The position numbers and the translations under genes were made by a program. The notes under the pieces are model-generated. The model ran no database searches and was not told the origin of the DNA. It saw only the letters and a program-made list of their open reading frames with translations. DNA of 64,000 nucleotides from assembly GCF_012844345.1 (NCBI RefSeq), contig NZ_CP051625.1:1426001-1490000 (forward strand). The letters are read 5' to 3'. This DNA is from Pseudomonas sp. gcc21 (GTDB lineage Bacteria; Pseudomonadota; Gammaproteobacteria; Pseudomonadales; Pseudomonadaceae). Shown in pieces: positions 17,453 through 26,449 of the stretch; position 1 is the first letter of the stretch, and each line of letters starts with the position of its first letter.

Positions 17453-18607
17453 TTAGCCTTCAACACTGCGGATCATATTGCGGGCGATAATCACCTGCTG
17501 GATCTGGGTAGTGCCTTCGTACAGACGGAACAAACGAACGTCGCGGTAGAACCGCTCGATGGCGTATTCACTGATATAACCGGCGCCGCCATGAATCTGC
17601 ACACCACGATCAGCTACCCGGCCACACATTTCGGTCGCGAACATCTTGGCGCAGGATGCTTCAGTGCTGATGTTCAGCCCCTCGTCACGCTTACGCGCAG
17701 CGTCCAGCACCATGCAGCGTGCGGCGTAGATATCCGCCTTGCTGTCAGCGAGCATGCCCTGTATCAACTGGAAATCAGCGATACGCTGTCCGAACTGCTT
17801 GCGCTCAACGGCATACCGCAGTGAATCATCGAGCATGCGTTCAGCAGCACCAACGGACAGCGCCGCGATGTGCAGGCGGCCCTTGTCCAGCACCTTCATG
17901 GCTGTCTTGAAGCCAACGCCTTCCTTGCCGCCGATCAGGTTCCCGGCGGGCACGCGGACGTTGTCGAAGATGACATCTGCGGTATGAGCGCCCTTCTGGC
18001 CCATCTTCTGGTCCGGTTTGCCGATGGTCAGGCCCGGCGTGCCGCGCTCGACGATAAAGGAGCTGATGCCGCCAGCGCCCTTGATATCGGGGTTGGTGCG
18101 CGCCATGACGGTGTAAATGCCGGCATGGGGTGCGTTGGTAATGAAGCGTTTGGTGCCGTTGAGCACATAGAAATCGCCATCCCGCACCGCAGCAGTTTTC
18201 AGCGAGGCAGCGTCGGAACCCGAATCGGGTTCGGTCAGGCAGAAGGAGCTCAGGTATTCACCGGCTGCCAGCTTGGGCAGGTAGTGCGCCTTCTGCTCCT
18301 CGGTGCCATCCAGCAGGATGCCGATGGAGCCGATACCGTTATTGGTACCGATATACGAGCGGAAGGCAGGTGAGGTACGACCCAGCTCAAAGGCGATGTT
18401 CACCTCCTCTTCCATGGTCACACCCAGGCCACCGAACTCCTCGGGGATGGTCAAGCCGAACAGACCCATTGCTTTCATCTGCTCGACGATATCCGCAGGA
18501 ATCTGGTCGGTTTCCGCCACTTCGTGTTCACGCGGGATCAGCTCCTGCGTGACGAACTGGCCGATGGAATCGAGCAGAATACCCAGCGTTTCCGGATCAC
18601 GAATCAT
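17453..18607 (-). CDS. Acyl-CoA dehydrogenase
   Basis: A 384-residue FAD enzyme that makes an enoyl-CoA from an acyl-CoA and passes electrons to ETF. The start is the ATG at 18607, with CAGGAGA a few bases upstream; an extension to 18631 is possible but lacks a good ribosome site. The two family signatures are present: FCLTEPDSGSDAASL near residue 125 and QIHGGAGYISEYAIERFYRD near 335. The catalytic base is the Glu in LYEGTTQIQ at about 361. It lies between the IclR gene and the MFS gene in one probable operon. The chain specificity cannot be told. Confidence 0.93.
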   Translation of the reverse strand: MIRDPETLGILLDSIGQFVTQELIPREHEVAETDQIPADIVEQMKAMGLFGLTIPEEFGGLGVTMEEEVNIAFELGRTSPAFRSYIGTNNGIGSIGILLDGTEEQKAHYLPKLAAGEYLSSFCLTEPDSGSDAASLKTAAVRDGDFYVLNGTKRFITNAPHAGIYTVMARTNPDIKGAGGISSFIVERGTPGLTIGKPDQKMGQKGAHTADVIFDNVRVPAGNLIGGKEGVGFKTAMKVLDKGRLHIAALSVGAAERMLDDSLRYAVERKQFGQRIADFQLIQGMLADSKADIYAARCMVLDAARKRDEGLNISTEASCAKMFATEMCGRVADRGVQIHGGAGYISEYAIERFYRDVRLFRLYEGTTQIQQVIIARNMIRSVEG

Positions 18608-18669
18608 ATGTTTCTCCTGATTGGCCTGCATGCAGGCTGGTTATCCACACTACGTAACCCGGACCGTGG

Positions 18670-19503
18670 TCAGCGGGTAGCGGATCCTATGTTAGTTACC
18701 ATGTTTACAAGCCGAGGCCCGATGTCGTCCTCAAGCTTGTCCTGTGGCAGATGAAACCCCGGTCCGCCACAGTTGAATGCCAACAATCCGTGTTCGGCAT
18801 GCAGCATCGGGACAGCGACAGAATTGATGTCCCGGTGCCATTCGCCGATCGACAGGCAATACCCGAAGTCGGCGAAATCACGGAAGGAGCGCTCCAGCGA
18901 TCGGCGTGTAGACGGCCACTGGTCCCCCATGGTCCCGCGCAGATGATCCATCATGTAATCGCGCTCCGCCTCTGGCATGGCCGCCAGCGTAGCCCTGCCC
19001 ACGGAGGTGAAACATATCGGCAGGTAGGTGCCGATATGCCGCCGTGTGCTCATGTTCGCCTTTCCGTAGGCGACATCCAGATAAACCATTTGCAACCGGT
19101 CGCGGGCGGCCATTGCCACAGAGGCTTCTGAATAGGCAGCCATTTCCTCCATCAGCGGATGCGCCGTAGCGCGAACCGACAGATTCGATAACAGCGCATA
19201 GCCAAACCCCATCACGCCCACATCCAATTGATACTTACCGGTCTGCGGCTGCCGCTTGAGGCAACCAAGACGCATCAGTGTGTGTGTCAGGCGCGTGACC
19301 GTAGCCTTCGGCAAGCCGGTCTTGTTCACCAGGTCCTGATTACCCAGCATGGTTTCTCGCGGGTTGAAACAGCGCAAAATCTCCACGCCCCTGGCCAGTG
19401 CCGTTACCAGATGGCGATCCTTTGCCTCATCCTCAACGGTGCTCATCGGATCCAGCATCGCTGTTTCGATACTGGATCTGGCGTTGTTATCCACTTCGCT
19501 CAT
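18670..19503 (-). CDS. IclR family transcriptional regulator
   Basis: A 277-residue regulator. The N-terminal winged helix lies at about residues 30-90 (NQDLVNKTGLPKATVTRLTH), and the IclR effector-binding domain follows (TSVGRATLAAMPEAERD; SRRSLERS-like DNA-linker region). It opens an acyl-CoA catabolic operon and faces the CoA-transferase gene across 363 bp with repeated GTGGAAC motifs. Activation or repression by the substrate or a CoA ester is inferred. Confidence 0.92.
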   Translation of the reverse strand: MSEVDNNARSSIETAMLDPMSTVEDEAKDRHLVTALARGVEILRCFNPRETMLGNQDLVNKTGLPKATVTRLTHTLMRLGCLKRQPQTGKYQLDVGVMGFGYALLSNLSVRATAHPLMEEMAAYSEASVAMAARDRLQMVYLDVAYGKANMSTRRHIGTYLPICFTSVGRATLAAMPEAERDYMMDHLRGTMGDQWPSTRRSLERSFRDFADFGYCLSIGEWHRDINSVAVPMLHAEHGLLAFNCGGPGFHLPQDKLEDDIGPRLVNMVTNIGSATR

Positions 19504-19574
19504 GGCTTCGGGCTCTCCGAGAGGGGCGCATGTTAGCGCCAGTTTTTATAAGATTTCAACAAAACAAAACGCAG

Positions 19575-19752
19575 TACTGCACAGTGGAACTGCCTGAGAT
19601 TCGGAGCCGAATTGTGTTCCACAATGCAGAAGCTGTCCAGACGGGCTTATACCAAGGTCTATACCGCCTGCCGGATAGAGCCTTTACTCCCCCTGCTGTG
19701 CAAACTATGATCGGCCCGACGTTTTTCAGTACTTGGTACTGCACAGTGGAAC
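19575..19752. promoter_or_regulatory. Repeated putative IclR operators upstream of the CoA-transferase gene
   Basis: The 16-mer TACTGCACAGTGGAAC is present exactly at 19575-19590 and again at 19737-19752. A related inverted copy, GTTCCACAATGCAG, lies at 19616-19629 within the palindrome ATTGTG-TTC-CACAAT (19611-19625). The three copies lie between the divergent IclR and CoA-transferase genes. IclR proteins often bind several sites of this general form. Confidence 0.6.
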
Positions 19753-19866
19753 AGAGCTACCTATCGGATTTCAGCATGGCTTTTCAGTGTTGGCGGTAGA
19801 TTGCAATGTGCGCTGTTCCGAGCCACAGAGGTCGGCTCCTGCCGGCCGTTAATGACGGGAAAAGAT

Positions 19867-21099
19867 ATGGGTGCGCTGACAGGTATACGAGTGTTGGACC
19901 TGAGCCGGGTGCTGGCAGGGCCCTGGTGTGGCCAGATCCTGGCGGATCTTGGAGCCGAAGTGATCAAGGTAGAGCGTCCACGTAGTGGCGACGACACCCG
20001 TGGCTGGGGGCCGCCGTGGATGAAGGATCCTCAGGGCGAATGGACCACAGAAGCCTCGTATTACCAGTCAGCCAACCGTGGCAAGCGCTCGATCGCGATC
20101 GATCTGGCCAGCTCTGAAGGTCAGGAACTGGTGCGCGCCCTGGCAGCTGACTGCGACGTGCTGATCGAAAATTACAAAGCCGGCTCGCTGGCCAAATACG
20201 GTCTGGACTATCCCACTCTGGCCGAGATCAACCCTCGTCTGGTGTATTGCTCCATCACCGGGTTCGGCCAGACCGGCCCGCGGGCCGCCGAGCCGGGTTA
20301 CGACTTCATCATTCAGGGTATGGGCGGATTGATGAGCATCACCGGTGAGCGTGACGATCTGCCCGGCGGCGGCCCGCAGAAAACCGGGGTAGCCTTTGCT
20401 GACCTGACCACCGGGCTGTATTCCACCATTGCCATTCAGGCTGCTTTGCTCAACCGAGAAAAGACCGGCCTCGGACAGCACTGCGACATGGCGTTGCTCG
20501 ATGTTCAGGTGGCCACATTGGCCAACCAGAGCATGAACTATCTGGCTTCAGGCAAGGTACCGGGGCGCTACGGCAATGCGCACGCCAACATCGTGCCCTA
20601 TCAGGTGTTCCGCGCCGCAGACCGCGACTTCATCATTGCCTGCGGCAACGACAGTCAGTTCATTGCGATGTGTAACGCCATCGGACTGCCGGAGCTGCCC
20701 GGCGATCCGCGTTTTGCGCGCAACGCCGACCGGGTCAAGCACCGCAGCGAAATCGTCGAGATTCTCTCCGCGCATTTCCTTACCGGCACAGCCGATGAAT
20801 GGGTGAGCAAGATTCATCCGGTCAAGGTGCCGGTCGGGGCGATCAACAATATTGCACAGGCGCTGGATGAGCCGCAGGTAAAGGCGCGCGATATGCTGGT
20901 CAATATCCCGCATCCGCTGAATCAGGACTTCACCATGGTCGGCAGCCCGTTGAAACTGTCGGGCTCTCCGGTCGAGTATCACCGGCCCGCGCCGCTGTTG
21001 GGGCAGGATACTGATGACGTTTTACGTGAGCGCCTGAATCTGACAGCCGAACAGCTGGCCAGTCTGAAACAGCAAGGCGTGATTGAGCAGCACCAGTAA
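19867..21099 (+). CDS. Class III CoA-transferase (CaiB/BaiF family)
   Basis: A 410-residue protein, the usual size for formyl-CoA/carnitine CoA-transferases. The N terminus is LTGIRVLDLSRVLAGPWCGQ, and the conserved segment GYDFIIQGMGGLMS is near residue 145. The start chosen is ATG 19867, though ATG 19852 in frame is also possible. The enzyme would move CoA from a donor ester to the free acid imported by the cluster, giving the substrate for the acyl-CoA dehydrogenase encoded on the other side of the IclR gene. The specific acid is unknown. Confidence 0.9.
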   Translation: MGALTGIRVLDLSRVLAGPWCGQILADLGAEVIKVERPRSGDDTRGWGPPWMKDPQGEWTTEASYYQSANRGKRSIAIDLASSEGQELVRALAADCDVLIENYKAGSLAKYGLDYPTLAEINPRLVYCSITGFGQTGPRAAEPGYDFIIQGMGGLMSITGERDDLPGGGPQKTGVAFADLTTGLYSTIAIQAALLNREKTGLGQHCDMALLDVQVATLANQSMNYLASGKVPGRYGNAHANIVPYQVFRAADRDFIIACGNDSQFIAMCNAIGLPELPGDPRFARNADRVKHRSEIVEILSAHFLTGTADEWVSKIHPVKVPVGAINNIAQALDEPQVKARDMLVNIPHPLNQDFTMVGSPLKLSGSPVEYHRPAPLLGQDTDDVLRERLNLTAEQLASLKQQGVIEQHQ

Positions 21100-21154
21100 A
21101 TTAAAGCCTGGTCTGTTGCCGCTATCGTCGCTCGCCCGGCGATACGGCAACCCG

Positions 21155-21176
21155 GCTGGCGGGCTAACCCGCCAGC
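21155..21176. terminator. Hairpin between convergent CoA-transferase and dsdA
   Basis: GCTGGCGGG (21155-21163) and CCCGCCAGC (21168-21176) form a 9-bp perfect stem with a CTAA loop. It overlaps the dsdA stop codon. There is no T-run, so termination is only suggested. Confidence 0.4.
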
Positions 21177-22450
21177 CAGCGCTGGTAAACCGCGTCGGGC
21201 ACCAGCCCTCCCCCGGTGCTCCACAACACATGTGTCGCGTTCGCAGGATCGACCTTATGTGTGGCGCACCATTCCCGTCCCGCCGTCGAATCGGACAGCC
21301 ACCCCGGGCCAGCAAAACCGGCCGTAGCAGAGGGTTCCAGTTTCTCGCCGAGCAGCTTACCAGCGAGTGCCACGTACTCTCGCAATGCAGCATCCTTTAC
21401 CGTAAACACGCCGGCCAGCCGGTCCTGCATACTCGCAGTCGCCAGCAACGAAGCCTGTCCGACTGCCAGCCCGTCGGCCAGCGTTCTGTTATCCAGACCG
21501 ATGTCATACACCGACACGGGCGACACACTGCCTGAAGCCAGCTGTACCAGCACGCTCGGAGAATTCACCGGCTCGGCAAACCAGCAATGCACCCGGTCGC
21601 CGAATATCAGCTTCAGGCCAAAGGCGATTCCGCCCGGCGCACCGCCGACGCCGCAAGGCAGATAAACGATGAGAGGATGCTCCAGGGAAACCTCGATATT
21701 CTGTCTTTCCAGCTGCGCGGCGAGACGCCGCCCCGCCACCGCATAGCCGGTAAACAAAGATGCCGAACGCTCGTCATCGACAAAATGCGCATGGTCATCA
21801 GCCTCTGCTATGGCGCGCCCCGCCTTTACTGCACTGGCATAGTCACCATCATGCTCGACCACTTCGACGCCGCGCTCACGCAATAATTGTTTCTTCCATT
21901 CACTGGCATCGCTGGACATATGCACCTCGGCGCCAAACCCCAGCGCGCGGGATAACAACCCGACACTGATGCCCAGATTACCCGTGCTGCCCACTACCAG
22001 CCGATACTGTCCGAACCGCTCGCGCCAGACTGAATTGCCCAGCTCCGCGAATGACTGCCCATCCCACCCCAGCTGTCTGGCTGTGCGCTCGGCAAATTCC
22101 AGGACCTCGTGAAAACCGCCACGCGCCTTGACCGAGCCGGCCAGCGGCAGCTGATGATCCGCCTTGAGCAGCCAACGACCCGTCCCATTCAACGCATCGC
22201 GCACCGTATCCGCCGACAACAGGGGCGACTCGATCAGGCCTTCCGGGTGCTCCAGCTCGGCAATACGCCGCGCCAGCAACGGCCCGGCCTTGCTGAAGCG
22301 CTGTGCAGCCGCATCAACTTCTTCTGGCGTGACCGGATCCGACTGGGTGCGTAGCCCTGAATTCACCCACAATAATGGCTGCATCGCCTGCAACCGCTGC
22401 AGGAGATCTGGCGGAAGCGAGAACGGCACTTGCTTGCTATCTTCTGTCAT
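21164..22450 (-). CDS. dsdA: D-serine dehydratase (D-serine ammonia-lyase)
   Basis: A 428-residue fold-type II PLP enzyme that converts D-serine to pyruvate and ammonia, close to the 442 residues of E. coli DsdA. The start is the ATG at 22450 (MTEDSKQ), with AGAGG five bases upstream. The cofactor lysine lies in PLAGSVKARGGFHEVL. The glycine-rich phosphate loop is PCGVGGAPGGIAFGLK, and the substrate-side SGNLGISVGL-type segment appears as GSTGNLGISVGLL. There is no dsdC or dsdX beside it, so it is not part of the enterobacterial D-serine operon. Confidence 0.93.
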   Translation of the reverse strand: MTEDSKQVPFSLPPDLLQRLQAMQPLLWVNSGLRTQSDPVTPEEVDAAAQRFSKAGPLLARRIAELEHPEGLIESPLLSADTVRDALNGTGRWLLKADHQLPLAGSVKARGGFHEVLEFAERTARQLGWDGQSFAELGNSVWRERFGQYRLVVGSTGNLGISVGLLSRALGFGAEVHMSSDASEWKKQLLRERGVEVVEHDGDYASAVKAGRAIAEADDHAHFVDDERSASLFTGYAVAGRRLAAQLERQNIEVSLEHPLIVYLPCGVGGAPGGIAFGLKLIFGDRVHCWFAEPVNSPSVLVQLASGSVSPVSVYDIGLDNRTLADGLAVGQASLLATASMQDRLAGVFTVKDAALREYVALAGKLLGEKLEPSATAGFAGPGWLSDSTAGREWCATHKVDPANATHVLWSTGGGLVPDAVYQRWLAG

Positions 22451-22542
22451 GGAACCTCTGGATTCATGGCGGCAGCGTTTATCCTGCTCACCGGAGCTCT
22501 TTTGAGTCATCATAGTTGTAAATTCGCAACAGGAGCGCGCAC

Positions 22543-22719
22543 ATGCCTACCATCGGCTGGATTTTCATCGCCATCGCCGTGGCCACTCTGCTTGGCACGC
22601 TGTATATGCTGCGCAAGACCGCCAACAAGATGCCCATCGACCCTGAAACCATGAAGCGCGTCCAGGCACGCAAGGCCGAAATGGAAGCGCAGGAAGCACG
22701 CGAAAAGAACCGCGATTAA
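22543..22719 (+). CDS. DUF2897 family small membrane protein
   Basis: A 58-residue protein with one N-terminal membrane helix (GWIFIAIAVATLLGTLYML, residues 5-23) and a charged helical tail (MKRVQARKAEMEAQEAREKN). The ribosome site AGGAG lies nine bases upstream of the ATG. The size and pattern match the DUF2897 family of pseudomonads. It precedes the DUF2058 gene by 45 bases. No function is known. Confidence 0.8.
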   Translation: MPTIGWIFIAIAVATLLGTLYMLRKTANKMPIDPETMKRVQARKAEMEAQEAREKNRD

Positions 22720-22764
22720 GGCTAGAATGGCCGATCTTCAGTCTCAAGCAGGTAGCCCTACAGC

Positions 22765-23295
22765 ATGGTCAATTCCCTACAAGCCCAATTGCTCAAGGCC
22801 GGTCTGGTCGACGAGAAAAAGTTGAAACAGGCCCAGCGCGCCAAGAAGAAAGCCGCGAAGAACGAGCCGGACAAAGTGCATGACACCGCCGCAGCGGTGG
22901 AAAAAGCGCGCGCCGAAAAGGCAGAGCGTGATCGCCAGCTGAATGAGCAGCGCAAGCTGGAAAGTGCTCGCAAGGAAAGCGAAGCGCAGGTCAAACAGAT
23001 CATTGAACAGGCGAAAATTGATCGGAGCGGCGGCGAAACCCCCTATCAGTTCGCCAGCAAGAACAAGATCAAGAAGATTCACGTGACCGACGAGCAGTTC
23101 AACCAGCTGAGCCGGGGCAAACTGGGGATTGTACGCCTGTCAGGCAAGTTCGAACTGATCCCGGTGGACGTTGCGCAGAAGGTCATGGAGCGCGCACCCC
23201 ATTGGCCGGTAATCATTGCCAAGGTTGAAGACGAAACGCCGGCAGAGGACGATCCTTACGCGGCGTTCAAGGTGCCAGACGACCTGATGTGGTAA
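22765..23295 (+). CDS. DUF2058 family protein (YaiL-like)
   Basis: A 176-residue soluble protein. The N terminus is SLQAQLLKAGLVDEKKLKQA, and it is followed by a long charged coiled-coil at about residues 20-85 rich in Lys, Arg and Glu. The C-terminal part (FNQLSRGKLGIVRLSGKFEL) is typical of the DUF2058/YaiL family, named nucleoprotein or polynucleotide-associated in databases. A role with nucleic acid is suggested by charge but unproven. Confidence 0.87.
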   Translation: MVNSLQAQLLKAGLVDEKKLKQAQRAKKKAAKNEPDKVHDTAAAVEKARAEKAERDRQLNEQRKLESARKESEAQVKQIIEQAKIDRSGGETPYQFASKNKIKKIHVTDEQFNQLSRGKLGIVRLSGKFELIPVDVAQKVMERAPHWPVIIAKVEDETPAEDDPYAAFKVPDDLMW

Positions 23296-23326
23296 CCAGG
23301 CGGGTTTTCGGTACTCATATCGAGGC

Positions 23327-23351
23327 TGCGGCGTGCTCTGTGCACGCCGCA
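23327..23351. terminator. Hairpin between convergent genes
   Basis: TGCGGCGTG (23327-23335) pairs perfectly with CACGCCGCA (23343-23351) across a 7-base loop. It lies between the ends of the DUF2058 gene and the protease gene. It lacks a T-run, so it may act on RNA stability or termination in either direction. Confidence 0.45.
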
Positions 23352-23386
23352 ATCAATTCAGACAAAAGAAGCAGCCGGAAAACGCA

Positions 23387-24067
23387 TCAATCCTCGTCTT
23401 CTTCCTCGGTCTCTTCCGGCTCTTTCATTTTGCTGTCATCAACCAGGGATTCATCACGCTGCATGCGCTTTTGCTTGCTGCGTTCCTCCTCGCCTGCTTC
23501 GGCCGGGCATTCCAGCGGGAGCAGAAAGGTCTCGGATACGTCGATCAGGCCGATGTGTTCGATCGTGCGGCGGCCAATCAAAACCGGATAGGTCATGTCA
23601 CCCCGGTCACGCAGCGAAAACTGCTCTTCATATACCTGATCACCCAGGCAGATCGACATCTTGACCACCGGACGCCGCTCCTTGCCACCGGCACCGCGTA
23701 CCAGCACCCGGCGATACACCGGGCGCTCGAATTCCATCCGAACCAGCTCATCGGTATCGGCATCTTTCACCGGCACGTCATAGCGCACCCATTCCTTGCC
23801 TTTACGGGTGAAGGTCTCGATGTTGACTGCATGCATTGACGAGGTCAGTGCTCCGGAGTCCACCTTGAGTTTCACTGCCGCCAGTTCCGGCAGAATTCGC
23901 GCCTTCTCGATCCAGCCCACCACTACCTGCCCGCCGAGCTGCTCGGGCTTGACGGCGCTTTTGGCATCATCTTCCATGACTTCAGGTTCAGCATGAGCCT
24001 GGCCGGCCAGCGCCAGGGTGGCGGCGAAACACGCAGCCACGGAAAACTGTTTGATTGATAACCGCAT
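23387..24067 (-). CDS. Retropepsin-like aspartic protease family (annotated 'ATP-dependent zinc protease')
   Basis: A 226-residue exported protein. The ATG at 24067 begins a signal peptide (MRLSIKQFSVAACFAATLAL, cleavage near AHA). The retropepsin-like motif is KVDSGALTSSMHA, with the Asp as presumed catalytic residue, and the conserved RPVV...GRRTIEHIGLIDVS segment follows. The C terminus is very acidic (EEPEETEEEDED). The database name for this family is probably a misnomer: no zinc or ATP site is visible. It acts in the periplasm; the substrate is unknown. Confidence 0.82.
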   Translation of the reverse strand: MRLSIKQFSVAACFAATLALAGQAHAEPEVMEDDAKSAVKPEQLGGQVVVGWIEKARILPELAAVKLKVDSGALTSSMHAVNIETFTRKGKEWVRYDVPVKDADTDELVRMEFERPVYRRVLVRGAGGKERRPVVKMSICLGDQVYEEQFSLRDRGDMTYPVLIGRRTIEHIGLIDVSETFLLPLECPAEAGEEERSKQKRMQRDESLVDDSKMKEPEETEEEDED

Positions 24068-24377
24068 AAAAGGTCCTAAGGAATGGCGACAGTGGTGGTA
24101 GACAGAGGAATCGTTCAAAAGTCCCAACGGCGGCGATTCTATATTATTTCTGAATACTGCGAATCAGTCTGACGAAGCGTCAGCCTGTGATAGGACTCGA
24201 CATCTGCTCTTGGCCGCCCTACCCAAAGACCGCAGCCAACAAACCCATGGCGTCAAAAAACTGCGATTTCTGCGACAAAATGCCTCCAGATCTATCAGAT
24301 GCAGCCGATAAGGCTGACAAGCCCAGCATAGCGGGCACGCTATCGTTGAGAACCAGCCGACTGCATGGAGCAGAATA

Positions 24378-26027
24378 ATGAAAATGATGCGAACACTCAG
24401 GATTAACCAGCGGATCTGGCTGATCCTTATTGTCGCGCTGATCAGCCTGGCCCTCCTTTCGCTGAGCACGCTCCTCAGCATCAAGAAAGAATTGCGCCAG
24501 GCCGAAATTACCAAGGCCACCCATCTGGTCGACACCGCACATGATTTACTGGCCCACTACCACGACAAGCAGCTGCGTGGCGAGCTAAGCGAACAGGCTG
24601 CCCGCAAGGAAGCGATCGAGGCTCTGCGCGGGTTACGTTACGCCGGACAGGAATACTTCTGGGTGAATGACATGAATAACGTCATGATCATGCATCCCAT
24701 GGCGCCGCAAACCGAAGGGATAGATCTGACCAAGATGGTAAGCCCCAACGGCGAACCCAATGTCATCGTCGAGATGACCCAAAAAGTCCGGGAACAAGGC
24801 TCGGCCTATCACGAATACAGCTGGGTGCGCCCTGGCGGCGTGCCCGGCGAAGACAAGGGGCTGGGCAAGATCGCTGCGTTCAAGCACTTCGAACCCTGGG
24901 GTTACATGGTTGGAACGGGGATTTTCGTTGCTGACATGGAAGCCAGGTTCCTCGGCGAAGTGAGAAAATTATTATTCTCAGCCCTGATCATTACGGCCCT
25001 GATGGCCACTACCTTGTATGTCATAGGGCGCAGCATTGCCAAGCCGCTGGATCAGGTCGTGCGCGCCATGCGCGACGTTGCCAGCGGCGAAGCCGATCTG
25101 ACCCGCCGCCTGGCAGAAGATGCGCGTGATGAAGTCGGCATGATCGCCCGCCATTTCAATGCCTTCACCGCCAACCTTCAGGACATCGTGAGCCAGCTGG
25201 GCGATAACTCGCGGCAACTCAGCAGCGCCGGCCAGCAACTCGACCGTATCAGCGGCAGCAGCCTCGACGGCATGACACGGCAATCCGAGCGCATGGAGCA
25301 GATGGCAACGGCCATCAACGAAATCACCTACGGTGTACATGATATTGCGCAGAACGCGAGTTCCGCTGCGCAGGAAGTCGAGATCGCCAGCGAGGGCGCC
25401 AGTAATGGTCAGCTGCAGGTGAATAAAACCATCGAGCAGATTGACCATCTCTCCGAGAGCGTCGCCACTGCTGTGCAGCATATGCAGACGCTGTCCAACG
25501 ATGCGCGGGATATTACCGCTGTGCTGGACGTCATCCGCAATATCGCCGAACAGACCAACCTGTTGGCGCTCAACGCAGCCATCGAAGCGGCACGGGCCGG
25601 GGAATCCGGACGTGGATTTGCGGTCGTCGCCGATGAGGTACGCAACCTGGCGCAGCGCACCCAGAAGTCGACTGAAGAGATCAACAACATGATCGCCCGA
25701 CTGCAGAACAACACGCAGACCGTGGTCGAGGTCATAAACAGCAGTAGCCGCTATTCCGCCCTGAGTGTGGAGCAGGTCAACCACGCCGGCGAAGCACTGG
25801 CGCAGATCTCCCGATCCATGGAGCAGATGGTCGCCCTGAACGCCTCGATTGCCAGCGCCACAACGCAGCAATCAACCGTCGTGGAAGAGGTTAATCGCAA
25901 CGTTATCGAAGCCGCCGACCTGGCCCGCGAAGCAACCGACGGCGCCCGTGAAACCGCCCAGGCCAGTCAGCATCTGGCCAATATCGGTCAGCGGATTGAC
26001 TCGCTGGTCGGACGATTCAAGGTGTGA
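24378..26027 (+). CDS. Methyl-accepting chemotaxis protein with single Cache sensor
   Basis: A 549-residue chemoreceptor. The first membrane helix is at about residues 13-31, followed by a periplasmic single-Cache domain ([16 protein letters not shown], closing with [15 protein letters not shown]), a second helix near 197-217, a HAMP domain and the cytoplasmic signalling domain. The conserved hairpin tip [20 protein letters not shown] is at about residues 391-410. No C-terminal CheR pentapeptide is present. Cache_2 sensors usually bind small organic acids or amino acids, but the ligand cannot be predicted here. The gene is solitary. Confidence 0.92.
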   Translation: MKMMRTLRINQRIWLILIVALISLALLSLSTLLSIKKELRQAEITKATHLVDTAHDLLAHYHDKQLRGELSEQAARKEAIEALRGLRYAGQEYFWVNDMNNVMIMHPMAPQTEGIDLTKMVSPNGEPNVIVEMTQKVREQGSAYHEYSWVRPGGVPGEDKGLGKIAAFKHFEPWGYMVGTGIFVADMEARFLGEVRKLLFSALIITALMATTLYVIGRSIAKPLDQVVRAMRDVASGEADLTRRLAEDARDEVGMIARHFNAFTANLQDIVSQLGDNSRQLSSAGQQLDRISGSSLDGMTRQSERMEQMATAINEITYGVHDIAQNASSAAQEVEIASEGASNGQLQVNKTIEQIDHLSESVATAVQHMQTLSNDARDITAVLDVIRNIAEQTNLLALNAAIEAARAGESGRGFAVVADEVRNLAQRTQKSTEEINNMIARLQNNTQTVVEVINSSSRYSALSVEQVNHAGEALAQISRSMEQMVALNASIASATTQQSTVVEEVNRNVIEAADLAREATDGARETAQASQHLANIGQRIDSLVGRFKV

Positions 26028-26028
26028 A

Positions 26029-26369
26029 CCCGGGGGTGTAGCGCGCCTGCGCTACGCCAGCGGCTACAACAACATCAAACCCTGTCGGCGCGTCCGAACG
26101 CGGCCCGAGGCGCACGCCAACCTCGGGGGCAACCCAGCCCGGTGTGCCACCTTGGATTCCGGATGAAATATGCCGCGACTGGACGACCAATCCTGGGGGT
26201 GTAGCGCGCCTGCGCTACGCCGAGGGCTACAACAACATCAAACCCTGTCGGCGCGCAGGCGCACGCCAACCCCAGGGACAACCCAGCCCGGTGTGCCACC
26301 TTGGATTCCGGACGAAATATGCCGCGACTGGACGACCCATCCTGGGGGTGTAGCGCGCCTGCGCTACGC
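26029..26369 (+). repeat. Tandem array of REP-like units
   Basis: Three REP cores (26038-26055, 26201-26218, 26350-26367) are embedded in two nearly identical units of 163 and 149 bp. The second unit lacks 14 bases in its GGCGCGTCCG module. The sequence between cores (ACAACATCAAACCCTGTCGG; GTGTGCCACCTTGGATTCCG) is repeated almost exactly. The block fills the gap after the chemoreceptor gene. The remaining bases to 26449 show nothing recognisable. Confidence 0.85.
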
Positions 26370-26449
26370 CGGGGTGCAGTCCAGTACGCCGAGGCTCAGT
26401 CCAACACCCCGGGGCTTAGCTCAGAGCACCACAATCAAGACTAACAATC

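Noticed and set aside
24304..24311. GCCGATAA upstream of the chemoreceptor gene, an exact FliA -10 box
   Set aside because: The sequence at the proper -35 distance (TCCAGATC) does not match TAAAGTTT, so a FliA promoter is not supported.
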